From positions 1 to 64,000 of the forward strand of contig CANRHR010000002.1 in the NCBI GenBank assembly GCA_947630475.1: DNA of 64,000 nucleotides, given 5' to 3'. Source of the stretch: an uncultured Clostridia bacterium (GTDB taxonomy: Bacteria > Bacillota > Clostridia > Lachnospirales > CAG-274). Shown here one piece after another: positions 60,653 to 64,000 of this stretch; positions within the stretch are counted from its first letter, which is position 1; each line of letters starts with the position of its first letter. The position numbers and the translations under genes are program-made. Below the pieces are notes generated by a model. It did not search any database. It saw only the letters and a list, made by a program, of their open reading frames with translations, and was not told where the DNA came from.

Positions 60653-63600
60653 ATGCCGGAGATAATAGCCGGAACATATGAATTGCTTAATAAAATAGGC
60701 GCCGGAGGAGGAGGTGTCGTATATTTAGCAAATCATATGCGTTTAGGTAAAAAGGTCGTTTTAAAAGCCGATAAGAGAAAAATAACAACTCGTCCTGAAA
60801 TATTAAGGCGAGAAGTTGACGCTTTAAAGGATTTAAATCATACATATATACCACAGGTTTATGATTTTTTTATTGAAGGAGATACTGTATATACAGTAAT
60901 AGATTATATCGACGGCGAAAGTATGGATAAGCCCTTAAAACGAAATGAACGCTTTACACAGCCGCAGGTAATAAAATGGGCAATCCAATTATTGGAGGCT
61001 TTGTGCTATTTGCATAATCCTGTACACGGAACGCCTCCAAGGGGAATTGTACACAGTGATATAAAGCCGGCGAATATAATGCTTACGACTCAAAATGATA
61101 TTCGTCTTATTGATTTTAATATTGCCCTTGCACTGGGAGAAGAGAATGTTGTCGGGTTAAGCGCAGGCTATGCTTCTCCTGAACATTACGGGCTTGATTT
61201 TTCAACTGACACAACATTTACAAACGGAACAAATAGCAAATCTTATACAAAAAAGGAAACCGTAAAAGGAAATTTAAAAGAAGACAAAACTGAAACTATG
61301 GCGGATCTGACGGCAACTATGGACAAAGAGAAAGTTATAATGTCTATGAAGCCTTCAGAAATGTCAAACAGCAGCACTTCTTTAAAAAGAATAGTTATTC
61401 CCGATGCACGTTCGGACATATACAGTTTGGGAGCTACGCTGTATCATTTTCTTTCCGGTAAAAGACCCGCAAAAAGGGCGCTTGATGTTGTTCCTCTTTC
61501 CGAAAAGGAATTTTCTCCGCTTATTGTAAAAATTATCTCAAAGGCGATGAATCCTAATCCTGATTTGCGTTATCAGACAGCCGAAGAAATGCTGTATGAT
61601 TTTACGCACTTAAGAGAAAATGATCCGAGAACAAAAAAAAGAAAGAAAATTTTTATAGGAATGAGCATAGCATTTTCTGTTGTTATTGTGAGTTCTACTT
61701 TTATTTCCTTTGTTGGTTTAAAAAGAATGGAAGCGCTGCAAAAAGCTTTGACATTTGCCGAGGCATCTCAAAATGCTTTGCAGTCGGAGAATAAAGAGCT
61801 TGCTGTTAAATGTGCCCTTGAAGCTTTGCCGGAAGAAAATTTGTTTACTCCGAAATATACTTCACAGGCAAAAAAGGCTCTTGCAGATTCTTTGGGATTG
61901 TATGATTTGTCTGATGGATACAAAATATCTCATATGCTTGAAATACCTTCAGAGGTATTTAAAATAAAGCTATCTCCCAGTGGGAAAACAGGTGCGGTTG
62001 TGTATTCGTTTTCTTTGGCTCTGTTTGATACCGAAACAGGAAAAATTACCGATGAACTGCCTATAGTGAAGTCTGCTCTTTCAGATGTAAAATTTATTGA
62101 TGATAATACTATAGTATATGCCGGAGAAGAAGGTATAACTATGTATGATAATAAAGAACATAAAAAAATTTGGACAGGCAAGCCTGCAACACATATTGCT
62201 GTATCAGCGGACGGACAGACTGTTGCGGGAATATATCGTGATGATGATTTTGCAGTAATATATGATTGCAAAGGAAATGAAAAAAGCATTGTGTCATTTA
62301 ACGGCAGCAAACAGCGTGTTGCCGAAAACGATACCTTTGCAGATCCTATGGATAATATTATGGCGCTAAACAAAAACGGACAGTATCTTGCGGTAAGCTT
62401 TGAAAATGGAGGCTTGAGGATATTTGATACAACAAATCCCGAAAATGACATAGAACTTTATGATGAATCGGAATTTAATCATTTTGAAGGCGGATTTAAT
62501 GGCGATTATTTTGCTTTTTCAGCAACAAAAGAAGGTTTGTCGGCATTTGATGTTATAGATATCGCTAAATTAGAAGAGGTTGGAGGATTTAATCTTGACA
62601 GCAAAATAGGAGTTAAAGCAGATGAGAATGGGATATTTTTATCAAACAAAAGTACTGTTGTAGCTCTTGAGCCTTTAAGTGGAAAACAGACAGAGCTTGC
62701 TTATGCAGATTCCTATGTTAAATGCTTTTCAAGCGATAATGGAAATACCATAGCCGTAACAGAAAAAAATGAATATTTGTTTTATGATAGCAGTGCCGAT
62801 TTAATTACAAGACATAATGAAGGACAAACCGAATATTCGTTTGTTGATATTGCGGGAGATTGTGCCGTTGTGACAGGACGTGATACTCCTAATATAAAAA
62901 TTCTTCATAAAAAGTCTTATGAGGATAAGAGCATATGCTCTTATGACAAAAGCTATGCTTATGAAGAAGCAAGGGTTAATGAAGCTGAGGAAAGATTGAT
63001 GCTTTTTAGTATTAATGGATTCAGAATATATGATTTTGACAATAATCTGATTAAAGAAGTAAGCATACCTGATCCCCAAAAAATTTATGATCAGCAATAC
63101 AGCAAAAAAAGCGGCAATCTTGCGGTTATATATAAAGATGCCTTTCGTTTGTATTCGGGTATAACGGGAGAATGTTTATTTGAAAAAACGGATTTAAAAT
63201 CGGTAACTTATGCCAATTATGGCGTCAGCATACTTGACAGCGAAAATAATTTACAGCTTATTGATTTGGATACGGCAGAAATATTGGAGTCGGGAAAGGC
63301 AAAAGGTGATTATGCTTTATACTGTGGCTTTATTGCCGATAAGGATTTTTTGGGCGACAGTCAGGTTATAGGTGCGTCAAAAACTTCAAAGGGATATGTG
63401 TTTGCTTCTGTTAACAACAATATTTGTACAGTTTATGATGGTGAAAAAAGAAAAAAATGTGAAATACCGATATCAGATAAATGGGAAGCATTTTTTACAG
63501 ATAATGCAATAATACTTTCACCATTGCATGGCACACCGATTGTATATGATTTGAACAGCGGTAAAAAAATTGCCGAGTTGGAAAAGGATGCATATTTAAC

Positions 63601-63835
63601 ATATGTTACACAGATTGATGACTACATAATAAGTCAGTATGTATCTTCTACAAAGGATAAATACGCTGTCTTATTAAGCAAGGATACTTTTGAGCCTTTA
63701 GCATATTTGCCAAGTTTAACAGATATTTCCGAGGGCGAATTAGTATTTGACTATCATAAGGGAGAACTGCGTAAAATACGCATTTATCCAATAAATGAAT
63801 TAATTAATATAGCGAAAGAAGGTGATAATTATTAA
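60653..63835 (+). CDS. Ser/Thr kinase fused to membrane segment and large beta-propeller-like domain
   Basis: The 1060-residue protein has a kinase domain at about 8-310 with the Gly loop GAGGGGVVYL (~16), catalytic loop HSDIKPANIM (~134; HSD in place of HRD) and metal motif DFN (~153; in place of DFG). A ~70-residue Thr/Ser-rich insert with TETMADLTATM (~213-223) interrupts the domain after SAGYASPEHYG. One membrane helix (~333-356) is followed by ~670 residues of WD40-like blades (for instance GKTGAVVYSFSLALFDTETG). The DFN/HSD changes leave activity uncertain. It probably signals between the outside and the cytosol. Confidence 0.85.
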   Translation: MPEIIAGTYELLNKIGAGGGGVVYLANHMRLGKKVVLKADKRKITTRPEILRREVDALKDLNHTYIPQVYDFFIEGDTVYTVIDYIDGESMDKPLKRNERFTQPQVIKWAIQLLEALCYLHNPVHGTPPRGIVHSDIKPANIMLTTQNDIRLIDFNIALALGEENVVGLSAGYASPEHYGLDFSTDTTFTNGTNSKSYTKKETVKGNLKEDKTETMADLTATMDKEKVIMSMKPSEMSNSSTSLKRIVIPDARSDIYSLGATLYHFLSGKRPAKRALDVVPLSEKEFSPLIVKIISKAMNPNPDLRYQTAEEMLYDFTHLRENDPRTKKRKKIFIGMSIAFSVVIVSSTFISFVGLKRMEALQKALTFAEASQNALQSENKELAVKCALEALPEENLFTPKYTSQAKKALADSLGLYDLSDGYKISHMLEIPSEVFKIKLSPSGKTGAVVYSFSLALFDTETGKITDELPIVKSALSDVKFIDDNTIVYAGEEGITMYDNKEHKKIWTGKPATHIAVSADGQTVAGIYRDDDFAVIYDCKGNEKSIVSFNGSKQRVAENDTFADPMDNIMALNKNGQYLAVSFENGGLRIFDTTNPENDIELYDESEFNHFEGGFNGDYFAFSATKEGLSAFDVIDIAKLEEVGGFNLDSKIGVKADENGIFLSNKSTVVALEPLSGKQTELAYADSYVKCFSSDNGNTIAVTEKNEYLFYDSSADLITRHNEGQTEYSFVDIAGDCAVVTGRDTPNIKILHKKSYEDKSICSYDKSYAYEEARVNEAEERLMLFSINGFRIYDFDNNLIKEVSIPDPQKIYDQQYSKKSGNLAVIYKDAFRLYSGITGECLFEKTDLKSVTYANYGVSILDSENNLQLIDLDTAEILESGKAKGDYALYCGFIADKDFLGDSQVIGASKTSKGYVFASVNNNICTVYDGEKRKKCEIPISDKWEAFFTDNAIILSPLHGTPIVYDLNSGKKIAELEKDAYLTYVTQIDDYIISQYVSSTKDKYAVLLSKDTFEPLAYLPSLTDISEGELVFDYHKGELRKIRIYPINELINIAKEGDNY

Positions 63836-63926
63836 AAATTTGCAATTTTATCAAAGGGGGAGGGATGAAAAAACTTAAAATTATAAAACAATTTTAATTT
63901 AATAACTAAGGAGGGCAATTTTATAA

Positions 63927-64000
63927 ATGAAAAATTGTTTTAGGAAAACGATAGCCTGTATATTATCATTGATAATGCTTGCATCTTCTGCAAATATTGT
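63927..64000 (+). CDS. Start of an exported protein, cut off by the window end
   Basis: ATG at 63927 follows GGAGGGC. The 24 visible codons encode a signal peptide: MKNCFRKTIACILSLIMLAS, with SANIV following. The mature part is outside the window. It lies 91 bases downstream of the kinase/propeller gene and probably belongs to the same locus. Confidence 0.7.
   Translation, partial: MKNCFRKTIACILSLIMLASSANI

Noticed and set aside
43283-64000. LXG toxins, nuclease or other effector domains in the T7SS locus
   Set aside because: The two large candidates end in Gly/Ala-rich or unrecognised sequence without toxin motifs, and no immunity-like gene pair follows.
1-64000. CRISPR arrays or prophage/integrase modules
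   Set aside because: No regularly spaced repeats with unique spacers, no integrase or phage structural genes. The tandem repeats seen are within coding sequence.

Overview
The window is AT-rich, densely packed DNA from a spore-forming, low-GC Gram-positive bacterium, most likely a member of the Clostridia. The support is an alpha/beta small acid-soluble spore protein, clostridial-style ribosome binding sites with frequent TTG/GTG starts, SLH and 'stalk' (copper-amine-oxidase-N-like) cell-surface modules, a csaB/tagA-type secondary cell-wall polymer locus, and motility-linked genes (FliK-like, YvyF-like, CheW-CZB). I cannot name the genus from sequence alone.

Layout. 1-280: three tRNA genes (Thr, Met, Asp). 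0.5-6.3 kb: a FliK-like protein, then on the minus strand a CheW-CZB protein and a large secreted phosphodiester-glycosidase-like protein. 6.7-15.4 kb: a surface-polysaccharide operon (nucleotide-sugar dehydrogenase, two GT4 glycosyltransferases, O-antigen-ligase-like protein, CsaB pyruvyl transferase, TagA/WecG) followed by a YitT membrane protein. 16.6-20.3 kb: a spore protein and an iron-uptake operon (feoA-feoA-feoB-Cys-rich peptide) with DtxR-like palindromes. 20.3-25.7 kb, minus strand: recJ, secF, secD, cation/proton antiporter. 26.1-38.2 kb: housekeeping genes (PHP phosphoesterase, smpB, YvyF-like, GH105, metY, fruK-like, rsmD-coaD, pyrH-frr, uppS-cdsA). 38.6-43.1 kb: three tandem secreted proteins with almost identical C-terminal stalk modules, produced by a roughly 1.5 kb duplication.

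43.3-64.0 kb is the most interesting part: a type VII secretion (T7SS/ESX-like) locus wired to a complete protein-phosphorylation circuit. It holds an EssC-type three-ATPase motor with an FHA-like N-terminus, a LytTR response regulator, a protein of unknown family that may be an EspG-like chaperone, three WXG100 proteins, a YukD/EsaB-like ubiquitin fold, and two long low-complexity putative substrates that share an N-terminal domain and are each followed by a DUF4176 protein. Then come a membrane FHA protein with four repeated T-x-S-[FL]-D-[DE] motifs, a PP2C phosphatase, a two-TM SLH protein, a Ser/Thr kinase, a 56-residue membrane peptide and a second kinase fused to a large beta-propeller-like tail. 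No EssB, EsaA or EssA homologue is recognisable here. The last gene runs off the window.

The regions plausibly cooperate: CsaB pyruvylates the cell-wall polymer that SLH domains bind, which would allow the SLH protein of the T7SS locus to tie the secretion apparatus to the wall. Two families of small dispersed repeats run through the window: a MITE-like element with CAGACTGTCGAAAAARTCC ends, and a short hairpin with a CCGCC-TTTAA-GGCGGTGGGTA core.
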